Of a DNA stretch of 10,056 nt, positions 1 through 7,524 are shown piece after piece. Under the pieces are notes generated by a model, which worked only from the letters and a program-made list of their open reading frames with translations, was not told where the DNA came from and did no database searches. The DNA lies in NCBI GenBank assembly GCA_030374735.1, contig JASCIV010000934.1, positions 1 to 10,056 of the forward strand. Reading direction: 5' to 3'. This stretch comes from Gracilaria caudata. Lineage: Eukaryota; Rhodophyta; Florideophyceae; Gracilariales; Gracilariaceae. The first letter of the stretch is position 1. Every line of letters starts with the position of its first letter. The position numbers and the translations under genes are program-made.

Positions 1-70
1 GGGTTATCCACGTAAGGAGTCTGCAGAATGGGGCTGGCCAAGAGGTTTAAACGAACACCCATGGACCCCG

Positions 71-111
71 TTCAGGAAACTCTGAAGCTCTCGAAACGAA
101 AGTTCCAAGAA
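71..111. promoter_or_regulatory. possible heat-shock-element-like cluster
   Basis: The sequence shows a perfect TTCnnGAA pair at 71-78. It also shows GAA (93), GAA (98) and TTC (103) in 5-bp register, so 98-105 is a perfect GAAnnTTC, with another GAA at 109-111. Heat shock factors are known to bind inverted nGAAn units in 5-bp register. The cluster lies about 75-110 bp upstream of the TATA box at 181, a sensible place for an activator site. One unit has the wrong orientation and the last is off register by 1 bp, so chance is a real alternative. Confidence 0.25.
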
Positions 112-173
112 ACGGCTGATTTCTTTCAGTGAACGAGGAAAGTTGGCGAAATGCCATTGTTTCGCCCATCTCG

Positions 174-189
174 GATTGGGTATAAAAGG
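174..189 (+). promoter_or_regulatory. core promoter: inverted CCAAT box abutting a TATA box
   Basis: ATTGG (inverted CCAAT) at 174-178 is followed after two G's by TATAAAAGG at 181-189, a near-ideal TATA box. Transcription would be expected to start about 25-35 bp downstream, near 205-220. That leaves a 5' leader of about 75-90 nt, pyrimidine- and CA-rich from about 225, before the ATG at 294. No ATG lies between the TATA box and 294, which supports both the promoter and the chosen start. Confidence 0.65.
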
Positions 190-293
190 AGAGCGACCGG
201 GCAACAAAGAGTACCGGAACAGCCTCACCCAACTCGACTTCGTCCAACCCACAACCCCTCAACTTCCCGCACTTGCTTCATATCGTATTCAAA

Positions 294-674
294 ATGTTCT
301 CAAGAATCCGCAAGTGTTTCGGTAGGGAAGATTCGGACCTTCTTCTCGCCATGGAAAGCAGGCCCAACAACTCGGAAGAGTATGTTGAGTATGACGTTTA
401 CGGCCGGAGCGTTCCTCTTCACGTTCTGGAACAACAATTCATAGCCGCTTTGGAAGAAGAGAGCAGACGGCCCTTCTCTCTTGGACGAGAAAACGAACCC
501 CCCGCATCTCGTCGTGAATCTCTGCGCGCTGTTCTAAGCCGCTGGAGAAGTAGAGTTCGAGGCCGCTACGTCTGCCCAATTTTTTTCCTCAAGCCGTTCA
601 GGAGGGCTGGGCGTAAAATGTATGCAGTGCTAGTGAGTCTGTATTACGACGGGACGTTTGATACAAGCTTTTGA
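294..674 (+). CDS. small unrecognised protein, 126 aa; frame continues past its TGA
   Basis: I do not recognise this protein. The ATG at 294 is the first after the TATA box at 181 and has A at -3 (CAAAATG). Residues 1-12 are basic (MFSRIRKCFGRE). An acidic stretch follows at about 20-35, then an Arg-rich segment in the second half (SRRESLRAVLSRWRSRVRGR at about 72-91) and a hydrophobic/basic tail. No signal peptide, membrane segment or named domain is evident. The stop is TGA at 672-674, but the same frame then stays open to a TAG at 957-959, adding 94 codons. A GTGAGT at 633 and an AG at 703-704 would define a 72-nt, phase-0 intron that removes the TGA and gives a 197-aa protein. So the annotated C-terminus may be wrong. 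The gene converges on the rhomboid gene. Its promoter is the best sign that it is real; the function is unknown. Confidence 0.55.
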   Translation: MFSRIRKCFGREDSDLLLAMESRPNNSEEYVEYDVYGRSVPLHVLEQQFIAALEEESRRPFSLGRENEPPASRRESLRAVLSRWRSRVRGRYVCPIFFLKPFRRAGRKMYAVLVSLYYDGTFDTSF

Positions 675-959
675 GGAAACCTACATGACTTGATAGGAAC
701 CGAGCAAAGCGTATCTTACTGTGTAATCTATGAATGCTTTCCGACCGTGGAGCAATTCCCAATGACCCAATATGAAACCTTGTTGTGTTGGGACTTAGAG
801 CACAACTTCTACAGTAAAGAAGAGGACAATCTAACCCAAACACTCCGTATTAACAGTTATATGCAGTGGACCCAAAATCCTTGTGGATGGGGAAATGTGT
901 TGGAGAAAGTAAAAGACAGTATGCTTCTCTATCCTCACGCACGCGACAAAGCTCTGTAG
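675..959 (+). other. in-frame open extension after the TGA (possible second exon or readthrough)
   Basis: After the TGA at 672-674 the reading frame of the upstream gene stays open for 94 codons, ending in TAG at 957-959. The translated segment is normal in composition, with several Cys, Trp and Tyr residues and a Lys-rich end, but I recognise no domain. It has no good start of its own: the first in-frame ATG is at 762. It could be the second exon of the upstream gene (candidate intron 633-704), a readthrough extension, the remains of a nonsense-mutated gene, or a 3' UTR that is open by chance. About 60 bp separate its end from the stop of the convergent rhomboid gene. Confidence 0.3.
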
Positions 960-1021
960 ATACAGACACACGCAAGTGACGTGGAATTGCACAAAAGTAG
1001 AACTAAAACATTCGTTCATGG

Positions 1022-1816
1022 TCACCTCTCGTAGTGGAGCCTTGATAGTCGACGAGAAACTCTGGCCACAGACGTTGGCAGATAGACAAAGATCAGACCC
1101 GCGAAAATGCCGCAAAGGTGCCCGAGAAAGCTGACTCTCGGCATGAGCGCGGAGGCAAGAATCAATTCTGCCCAGGGTGCAGCACCGGCTGGTAAGCGCA
1201 CGTGAAATATTCGATCGGCCTGCCTTCCATATCGTGGATTACTGTTAAGAACAACCTTCAGTCCGAAAAGTACACCTGAAAAGCCTACCACACATCTATC
1301 CATCAGCTGCGGCGATGCAATGCTTTTCCAGAGAAGCGCCAGTAGTACGTACAACGCATGTGAAGTTAGTCCCAAGAATATTACAAGTGAAAAGAAGAAA
1401 AAGGATCCCATTGACGTCTCAAGTGCCACGCCTTTGTACAAAAGGCTCGAAGAATTGAGAAGAACGTGAAGGTCTGAGGCATGAATTAAACAGCTCGTGA
1501 GCAGGCGATAGCGTTCCCCACGCATCACAGCTCTTGGATTTAAACACGTTCGACGTGTCGAAGTGTAGTGTTGAATAGAAGATACAATAGGTTTCAAATA
1601 AGATGGAAGCATTGGCTTCACACGAGGAAAGAAAAAGAGTATCAGATTGATTGCGATGATGCCGACTGTGACTGGAGGCTTATGCTCCAATTTTGAGATG
1701 CGGTCAACCAGTTGGAAGAATAGCGCCATGGCGTAGAATGACGCGTGAGAGCGTCGGGAGCGAGCATAGCGATTCATAGGCCCGCGCATGTATGGGTGAA
1801 ACGGAAAGCGGTTCAT
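1022..1816 (-). CDS. rhomboid intramembrane serine protease, RHBDL4 (RHBDD1)-like
   Basis: This is predicted to be a rhomboid serine protease that cleaves membrane proteins within the bilayer; RHBDL4 relatives work in the ER in membrane-protein quality control. With the ATG at 1816 (G at -3 and -1) the protein is 264 aa. The catalytic Ser is S180 in GFSGVLFGLK (codon 1277-1279) and the catalytic His is H233 in FLGHLCGI (codon 1118-1120). The oxyanion-hole pair H117 and N121 lies in DLHVLLN, spaced as in other rhomboids. The first hydrophobic segment is about 47-64, and further ones fill 135-250, consistent with six membrane spans. ALETSMGS and CVVGFSGVLF closely resemble RHBDL4. The tail is short and Arg-rich (RVSRRLSRLHYER). 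The frame is open upstream to about 1954, but only from a TTG. In-frame ATGs at 1789 and 1777 are alternative starts in weaker context. No intron is needed. Confidence 0.88.
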   Translation of the reverse strand: MNRFPFHPYMRGPMNRYARSRRSHASFYAMALFFQLVDRISKLEHKPPVTVGIIAINLILFFFPRVKPMLPSYLKPIVSSIQHYTSTRRTCLNPRAVMRGERYRLLTSCLIHASDLHVLLNSSSLLYKGVALETSMGSFFFFSLVIFLGLTSHALYVLLALLWKSIASPQLMDRCVVGFSGVLFGLKVVLNSNPRYGRQADRIFHVRLPAGAAPWAELILASALMPRVSFLGHLCGIFAGLIFVYLPTSVARVSRRLSRLHYER

Positions 1817-2913
1817 CTCTTTGAGTCTGGTTACCCTGTGGTTAGAGTGGCGGCACCGGGAAGGAAAGGAAAAGGAAGACTCGTCGAGCTGGCTTGTTCC
1901 GGGGGAGTGTTGGACTCCGTTTTGACAACTGAGATTGGATGGAAGGCAACGCAAGGTGACAAGGGGTGCAGAAATACTCGGAACGAGGCACAGGTACGAC
2001 GGTACTCCGTACGCCGCCTCGTGCTGTTCCGGGTGGGCTTCGTTTCTGATTCAGAAAAAGAGAAACATGAAACAAAATGAGGTGACGTGGTGCTGAACTT
2101 GAGAGTGCACAAGGGTTGTGTTCTCGCGGAAACACGCTATTCTCTCTCGACGTGAATTTCTCTTCTGTTTACTGTCCACCTTCTACGAAATTCTGCGCAG
2201 GATTCATGTTTTTTTATCATCTTTGCTAAACTTTGAACGTCTAAGAGTTTTTACAACACGATCGAACAGGCGAACTTATGATCTTTGGTTCTACGTCAAC
2301 CCTGCTCGTCTGCTACACTAACTCGATGTTCATCACTGACATTCAACTTTCGTATCTGAGCCTCCGACTCTAGGGAGCTGGAAGCCTCGGTTTCCCGGTT
2401 TTCCGCTTTCTTCCCCATGCTCAGACGTTTGTCATCGCCAGCTGCCATACTGTGCAGATCGTAGAACAAATCCCTGGTGTTCGCTTGCTGAATTCGTCAC
2501 GACACCTCTGTACTCCATGCCAAATGACGCCCAGGCTCGGGTAAGTCTTGCAAGAGGGCTCAAGTTCCTCGCAAGTGCTGTTCACAGCCAAGAAGGGAGA
2601 TCATTCCTAAGGAACCGAACTGGATTACTTGTCCAGATGTTGCTTGTCATTTAACGATTTGGATACGGAGTACCGCAGTGCCCGGGTTTGCACTTCACAG
2701 GGTGCACTGAGGGATCTTCACATCCACTTCGCGCATGTTCTGGTCAACGTTGCTCTCCACAGGCAGCATGGCTCGCAAATGAGGGAGTGGGTCGATTGCG
2801 AGTCAAAACTGTTCATTGCACATCTCTCTGATGATCGATTCCAAAGTGAAATTCGAACTAACGTGATCTCCCATTGCACGTGAAGTATCGCGCACCAACC
2901 TAAGAACGCCACG
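1817..2913. other. intergenic region between two minus-strand genes
   Basis: About 1.1 kb between the rhomboid start and the zinc-knuckle stop. It should hold the rhomboid promoter and 5' leader and the zinc-knuckle 3' UTR. I see no clear TATA box on the minus strand in the 300 bp upstream of the rhomboid. Open frames here, such as plus-strand 2118-2321 and 2629-2883 and minus-strand 1831-2135, begin only at GTG or TTG and show no recognisable domain. No RNA gene or mobile element was seen. An isolated GTAAGT near 2540 looks like a 5' splice site but has no exon context. Confidence 0.5.
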
Positions 2914-4170
2914 CTAAGAAGGGTCCTCAACATTTCGACTTATGGTATGAGTTAGTACAGCGCTCTTATATACAAGGGCGGCAACCCTTTCCAACAGAAA
3001 CACAGCTGATTGAAGGTGATCAACGGCGTTGTCAAATTCGTCATCCGTATTTGCATGTGCAACCGACTGGCTAGCCTGCATCACTTCTTTGTTCGCTGCC
3101 TCAATGACGGTATCATATGAAATTTGTTGAGGCGACTGCCACTCCTCAGCCGGTGGTGCAGGATTCATTTCAGAGTATACTCTGCCCAATTCTTCAGCGA
3201 TTTTGGTGGCGACGTGCTGCAACTGGGTTGTATCCTGCAGGTTTGCCCTGCGCGCCTGAGGCCTTGAGGTTGGTACGTTTGGAGGTCTGAGCGGACAGGT
3301 CTTCTGATTGTGACCCAGTTCATGACAGTATCCGCAACGATAACGCTTTCTTCGGTTCGATCCGGGTTTCTTCCGGGAAGCTTCGGGTTGAACGCTGTCG
3401 CTACCTGCTACGAAGCCTGGCTGCTCGAAGTGCTGCTGCTGCTGGTGCAAATTCTGCTCCTGTGCTGAGGGCAGCTGTGCTTCCGGCTGTTGTTGATGCT
3501 GCTGCTGCTGCTGCTCCTGTGGTTGCTGCGCTGGTTGCTGCTCTGGCTGCTGCTCTGGCTGCTGCTCTGGCTGCTGCTCTGGCTGCTGCTCTGGCTGCTG
3601 CTCTGGCTGCTGTTCCTGTTGATTGTCCTCTACCAGCTGTTGCTGAGGTTGCAGTTGTTGATGTCGCTGCAACTGTTCGTGATGATGTGATGCATTGTTC
3701 TCATGGTGCTGCGCTTGTTGCGCTTGTTGCTCTCGGTGCTCTTGGTGCTGTTGTTGCTGTTGTTGCTGTTGCTGCTCGTGTTGTTCGTATTGCTCTTGGT
3801 GCTGTTGTTGCTCTTGTTCTCCATGTGGCTCATGCTGCCCATGTTGCCCGAGTTGTCCATGCTGCCCATGTTGCTCGTGTTCCACATGATGCTCAACGTC
3901 TGTGCGCTTAGCGCCTCCCTCAGCAGTTTCGACTTGTTCTGTGTGCGCGCTCTGAAACGAAGCATACCCGTGCTCGATGGGAACAGACACAGGCGATATA
4001 GAAGACGAATCGGTTGCAACGATCATGTGATCTGGTAAGCGTCGGTGCGCATCGGCGACCACATCAGCGTCGTCATTGGGCGCCACATGCAATTTGTGGC
4101 GCGCTGAGCTGAAGGCTCCCTCTGACCACACCGCCACCTGCGCCGGAGTCTGGACCTCTTGTGAGAGCAT
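2914..4170 (-). CDS. Gln/His-rich protein with a single CCHC zinc knuckle
   Basis: The protein is 418 aa, with its ATG at 4168-4170 (A at -3) and TAG at 2914. Residues about 94-250 are low complexity: His-Gly-Gln triplets at about 97-117, a run of nine Gln at 133-141, and seven EQQP units plus one AQQP at about 186-217. A basic patch (RKKPGSNRRKRYR, about 266-278), likely nuclear targeting or nucleic-acid contact, leads into a CX2CX4HX4C zinc knuckle with ligands C279, C282, H287 and C292 (CGYCHELGHNQKTC). Zinc knuckles of this type bind single-stranded nucleic acid or mediate protein contacts and also occur in plant Mutator-type transposases. The last 110 residues look helical with amphipathic heptad-like stretches; I recognise no family. 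A nuclear nucleic-acid-binding or regulatory role is inference. No transposase, protease or reverse transcriptase motif is present, so I do not call it a transposon protein. It is head-to-tail with the rhomboid gene but 1.1 kb away. Confidence 0.78.
   Translation of the reverse strand: MLSQEVQTPAQVAVWSEGAFSSARHKLHVAPNDDADVVADAHRRLPDHMIVATDSSSISPVSVPIEHGYASFQSAHTEQVETAEGGAKRTDVEHHVEHEQHGQHGQLGQHGQHEPHGEQEQQQHQEQYEQHEQQQQQQQQQHQEHREQQAQQAQHHENNASHHHEQLQRHQQLQPQQQLVEDNQQEQQPEQQPEQQPEQQPEQQPEQQPEQQPAQQPQEQQQQQHQQQPEAQLPSAQEQNLHQQQQHFEQPGFVAGSDSVQPEASRKKPGSNRRKRYRCGYCHELGHNQKTCPLRPPNVPTSRPQARRANLQDTTQLQHVATKIAEELGRVYSEMNPAPPAEEWQSPQQISYDTVIEAANKEVMQASQSVAHANTDDEFDNAVDHLQSAVFLLERVAALVYKSAVLTHTISRNVEDPS
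3541..3612. repeat. 12-bp coding minisatellite, six copies
   Basis: CTCTGGCTGCTG is repeated head-to-tail six times (starts at 3541, 3553, 3565, 3577, 3589 and 3601) with essentially no variation. On the minus strand it encodes QQPE, giving the EQQP array. Flanking degenerate copies use TTC or CGC in place of CTC. The near-identical DNA, against mixed CAA/CAG codons in the surrounding polyglutamine tract (about 3430-3790), points to recent slippage expansion. Confidence 0.9.
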
Positions 4171-4274
4171 GATTCGCGCGACAACGAGTGGACGGAGCTC
4201 GACAGAGATGACGGGCCCACGCTGCGCTTCACGTGCGTGCTGCGAACGCCGCGCGCCGCGCGCGGTCGCATTGC

Positions 4275-4284
4275 TTTAAATTGG
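4275..4284 (-). promoter_or_regulatory. possible CCAAT/TATA-like core promoter of the zinc-knuckle gene
   Basis: Read on the minus strand, CCAAT (4284-4280) runs directly into TTTAAA (4280-4275), about 105 bp upstream of the ATG at 4170. The arrangement echoes the first gene, where an inverted CCAAT abuts the TATA box. TTTAAA is a weak TATA variant, and the GC-rich stretch just downstream (about 4240-4268) could equally serve a TATA-less promoter. Confidence 0.35.
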
Positions 4285-5566
4285 GTTTTTGCGCGTACAG
4301 TGGCGTTTTTGCCGCCAATGATTGCGATTGAAGCAAAACGTAGATATCTGCGGCCGTCGACATGGCGCCGCGAACAGCGCTCCGTTGCGCAAACGCCATA
4401 TGCACGTTCGCAAAATGTGGCATGTTCCGTGGCTTCGGCAACCACCGTCGGCTCGGTTCGGCCTCTGCGGTTGCCGCGCTAGACTGCTCTCTAGGGCGCG
4501 TCATACACGGCGAAAATTGAGTTGTTCGTTCGTTCGATACGATATGTGCTCTTTGTGTGTCGCCGCCGCGTCACGACCGTTTCTCAGAGAGACGTAATTG
4601 TTGTGCTGCGAGCGATGCGCCCCGCGCTTTTGTAGAAACAGCCATACGCCCCTCGCACGTCATCCTGACTCGTGCACAGCGTCACCCGTTTTGCCGAACG
4701 CGCCCGCCGTTGAGTTATAACAGTCGCACATAAGCTGTTCTAGTCACGGAGTGCCAGTGCTCTGCGAGATTAAAACGTCCCACTTTCAAGCTGCGGGCGC
4801 CGTACAACAGAGAAGAGCGTGCTGCGGCAAACGGTACTGTTTTCTGTGGGACGGTGTTGGAAGCATGGTGCCAAATGCTATGCTGGGTGCCTGTGCGGTT
4901 CCGACGCACGGAAGGCTCCTCATGGAGTTTCTGGAAGCAAAGCAACCCCCAGTAATGCAGCGGAGAGCATTCGACATGCTTGTAGTGATTAGATAGCTTC
5001 TCTAACGGTGCTTACCAAAACTTAGGGGTGTGTTCTATATCACAGGCAAATGGTGTAACTGGCCAAGTTGGGTTGTTTTTCTCATCTCTGGTACTAGCTT
5101 TGGTGCAGCAGCTGTAGTTTCTCTCGGCGCAACACCGACACACCCTACCACACGGGCTCAGGAAAGCACAAGAGGATGGTTTATAACATGCAATTACGAA
5201 CTGAAAAGCGGGGATAAAATCGGTCTCATGCTTCCTTTCGTTGGGCGACAAACTGGTTGACCAAAGTACATGTACGAAGGTAGAATGAATGAATGAGTGA
5301 TGAGCTTTTGAAGGTAAGAAGAAGCAGCTGCGAAGCTCTGCGCTTGCCGTGCAGTCTTGAACTCGCGAGCTGGGGCCAACCACACGTGGCGGACAAACCG
5401 CAAGTTATCATATCATACCATGATGGTTCATCCCAACGCTTACAGCGTTGCGAGGCGTGAGAGGCCACAGTCTTATGTACCTTAGTACTGTAGAGTACAA
5501 AGGCAACACGGACAGAAGTAGCTTTGTGCTTGTTCGCGAGACAGTGCCGCACAACACGACAGCGTC

Positions 5567-5576
5567 ATGACGTCAT
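5567..5576. promoter_or_regulatory. palindromic CRE/bZIP site (ATGACGTCAT)
   Basis: ATGACGTCAT is a perfect 10-bp palindrome containing the full CRE core TGACGTCA (5568-5575), the classic binding site of CREB/ATF-type bZIP dimers. It overlaps a second palindrome, GTCATGAC (5564-5571), so GTCAT occurs twice on the plus strand within 13 bp. It lies about 340 bp upstream of the glycosyltransferase ATG. The motif is seen; use of it to regulate that gene is inference. Confidence 0.4.
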
Positions 5577-5912
5577 AATGCGCGGGCAAAGCACCGCACA
5601 CCACAACAAGAACGATGTGGTATCTCCGAGAAACAGAGCGGTATCGATACTTTGGACCGCTATGATTGCGCGCTCATCACGGTCGCGCAGTCATTGGCTG
5701 CAGCTGCGTAGCATTACCGCAGCCACATTACTGCGTGCTCGAACCAGCAGCCATGTGTGGATATCATTATTAGCAATGTCACGTTATACGCCATCCACTC
5801 TGCTAACAACACCCAACTGCTTCGCCCGGACTACCTGCCCCTGTTGCTATGCTGCTCTCGTACCTGAGCCGTCACCTCCACCTCCGTCGACCAAGCTCTT
5901 GCATTCGCCATC

Positions 5913-7490
5913 ATGCATAACACGCCCGACAACCGGCACCAAAATCAATCAAAGGAGCGCCCTTCGTCCTCTTGGCGTTTGCACAGCCGTTTTGCGTTGT
6001 ATGTTCTATCTTTGGCTTTCATGTTCTACTGCACTGGCACGTATTTCCGACATGCGGAAGCTTTGCGTGAGCTCTACCTTCAACCAACAGCGTCTCCGTC
6101 AGCCCCAACTCCTCAGCTTCATTTCTATCCGCCAGGTCGCTTTGCAGTGCCACCAACATGGGCGGATCTCACAACAAAACACCCGCACCTGCAACTGCCC
6201 GCACCTCGCGCTCAACGTCGCAATCGTGCCTTCGTGTCTTCGCTTCCCGTCAACACATCCGATGGATTGGGGCATCGTTTTACAATGATCAACATGGAGC
6301 TTTACATCGCCATCAAACTCAACGTCAGTTACATTCACCGAGTGTCGCGGTACGCAAGTCTCAGTCCCGATCATGATCCCAAAGCAGTGGAGAGACTGTT
6401 CGGATGGTGGCAATGGAACGACACCAGAGACGAGCTCATGGACACCGAATGCGCCAATTATACACTACAACCAAGCCCCGAACAATGTCGCGATACCCAA
6501 CACGTTTGTGTCCAATTGGCACAGCAGAGTGTGTTCAAACATCTGGTACACGTTCCCACCGACACGATTGATTGCTTTTTATCCAAGAGCATCCCGAAAC
6601 AAACTTGCGTAGATGCGCTTGCAGCATTCGCAGAATTGCATAACGAACCTGATACTTTGTTTCAAATGCAAGCGTCCACGAAATGGTGCCCGACTGAACA
6701 TCGATACGGTGACTTTACTGAAACGTCCACATGGCTCCGTGAGCATTACTGGCATTTTCATGAGAACACAACCCTGTTAGACGGCGAATACGTGAACGAC
6801 AGCATGATGGTAAGGCGATTCGAGAAAGTCCTCAACGAGGACCTCACAAGAATTTTGCCCTTCAGTGAGAATCGTGTGCAGATCGCAGTACATATACGGA
6901 GAGGTGACTTCTTCAACTACACAAGTCGTGTCATAATTCCCGACGATGTGTACGCCGACACAATTGCAATCACAAAAAATACCATCGACGACGTGTTTGG
7001 TGGCGATATCGGAACAACCGTTTCGATTTTCTCGGAGGGAGTAGTGCGCAGTGGTCAATATCGCTCGATGCATGACATTGGCCGAATGGAATCTCTGTAC
7101 GTCACAAACGAGGGAAACACAGTGAAGCAAGTCGACGAACACTGGCAAAACTTGCTCGCAAAGCGTCTAAAACGCGGTTCGGATTTGAGCGTGCAGTCGT
7201 TTATTGCCACGGATACGGTGTCAACTGTCCACACTATGTTGGCAGCAGATGTGTTCATCGGCAGCCTTTCCGGGCTGTCGGCTCAAATTGCGAGCGTCTT
7301 GTCGCGGGGCGTTGTGATCATGCCGTACAAGGTTGGCGCGGATGGCAAGCTTCGACCGTCGGAGCACATGAATCTGCGATTCAATTTCGGGGAGGACATG
7401 AAGACGTCTGTGGATGAAGACGTGTTGAAGAAAAGTGTGCGCAGCGTTTTGGAGGAGCACGTCAAGAAGGGCGTGATACACGCGAGCTAG
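5913..7490 (+). CDS. Golgi-type fucosyltransferase-like glycosyltransferase (HxRRGD family)
   Basis: This is predicted to be a type II membrane glycosyltransferase of 525 aa that acts in the Golgi lumen. A short, polar N-terminal tail is followed by one membrane anchor at about 27-43, a Pro/Ser-rich stem (about 55-105) and a large catalytic domain. Residues D117-F123 (DGLGHRF) match the GGLGNQ-like first motif of GT-B fucosyltransferases. H327-D332 (HIRRGD) is the GDP-fucose-binding Arg motif shared by alpha-1,2/alpha-1,6 fucosyltransferases. ADVFIGSLSGLSAQ (about 445-458), followed by a hydrophobic segment, matches the conserved C-terminal Ser-rich loop. Seven N-glycosylation sequons (first at N114) fit a luminal domain. 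The ATG at 5913 (A at -3) is the first after an in-frame TGA at 5865-5867, so the start is firm unless there is an upstream exon. The exact CAZy family (GT11-like or other), acceptor sugar and linkage cannot be told from the sequence; GDP-fucose as donor is inferred from the motif. Confidence 0.8.
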   Translation: MHNTPDNRHQNQSKERPSSSWRLHSRFALYVLSLAFMFYCTGTYFRHAEALRELYLQPTASPSAPTPQLHFYPPGRFAVPPTWADLTTKHPHLQLPAPRAQRRNRAFVSSLPVNTSDGLGHRFTMINMELYIAIKLNVSYIHRVSRYASLSPDHDPKAVERLFGWWQWNDTRDELMDTECANYTLQPSPEQCRDTQHVCVQLAQQSVFKHLVHVPTDTIDCFLSKSIPKQTCVDALAAFAELHNEPDTLFQMQASTKWCPTEHRYGDFTETSTWLREHYWHFHENTTLLDGEYVNDSMMVRRFEKVLNEDLTRILPFSENRVQIAVHIRRGDFFNYTSRVIIPDDVYADTIAITKNTIDDVFGGDIGTTVSIFSEGVVRSGQYRSMHDIGRMESLYVTNEGNTVKQVDEHWQNLLAKRLKRGSDLSVQSFIATDTVSTVHTMLAADVFIGSLSGLSAQIASVLSRGVVIMPYKVGADGKLRPSEHMNLRFNFGEDMKTSVDEDVLKKSVRSVLEEHVKKGVIHAS

Positions 7491-7524
7491 CCCGCTTTTT
7501 GCCCGGCGAGATCTTCGGTGACGC

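Larger units (their letters stand above)
4171..5912. other. gene-free region between divergent genes
   Basis: This 1.74 kb lies between the starts of the zinc-knuckle gene (-) and the glycosyltransferase gene (+), so it should contain both promoters. About 4180-4720 is rich in CpG and GCGC; the rest is more balanced in composition. Short simple repeats occur: (TTCG)3 at 4525-4536 and (GAAT)3 near 5283. Frames such as 4751-4996 (+), 5012-5383 (-), 5226-5552 (-) and 5524-6288 (+) start at GTG or TTG or overlap the glycosyltransferase out of frame, and show no domain. I see no tRNA, rRNA or mobile-element signature. Confidence 0.5.

Noticed and set aside
1817..1954. 46-codon N-terminal extension of the rhomboid frame
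   Set aside because: It opens only at a TTG, has no resemblance to rhomboids, and the ATG at 1816 has a good context and gives a family-like N-terminus.
2118..2321. 67-codon plus-strand frame starting with residues MFSRKHA, like the start of the first gene
   Set aside because: Its first codon is GTG, the likeness stops after four residues, and there is no promoter.
3353..3364. GGTTCGATCC, like a tRNA B box
   Set aside because: It lies inside the zinc-knuckle coding sequence with no A box or cloverleaf around it.
3462..4038. Long Ala-, Leu- or Cys-rich plus-strand frames opposite the zinc-knuckle gene
   Set aside because: They are shadows of the CAG/CTG-rich polyglutamine tract, which leaves all frames open.
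5012..5552. Minus-strand frames of 108 and 123 codons
   Set aside because: Both begin at GTG, overlap one another in different frames and have no recognisable domain.
5524..6288. 254-codon plus-strand open frame overlapping the glycosyltransferase
   Set aside because: It starts at TTG, is out of frame with a clearly recognised gene over nearly half its length, and shows no domain.
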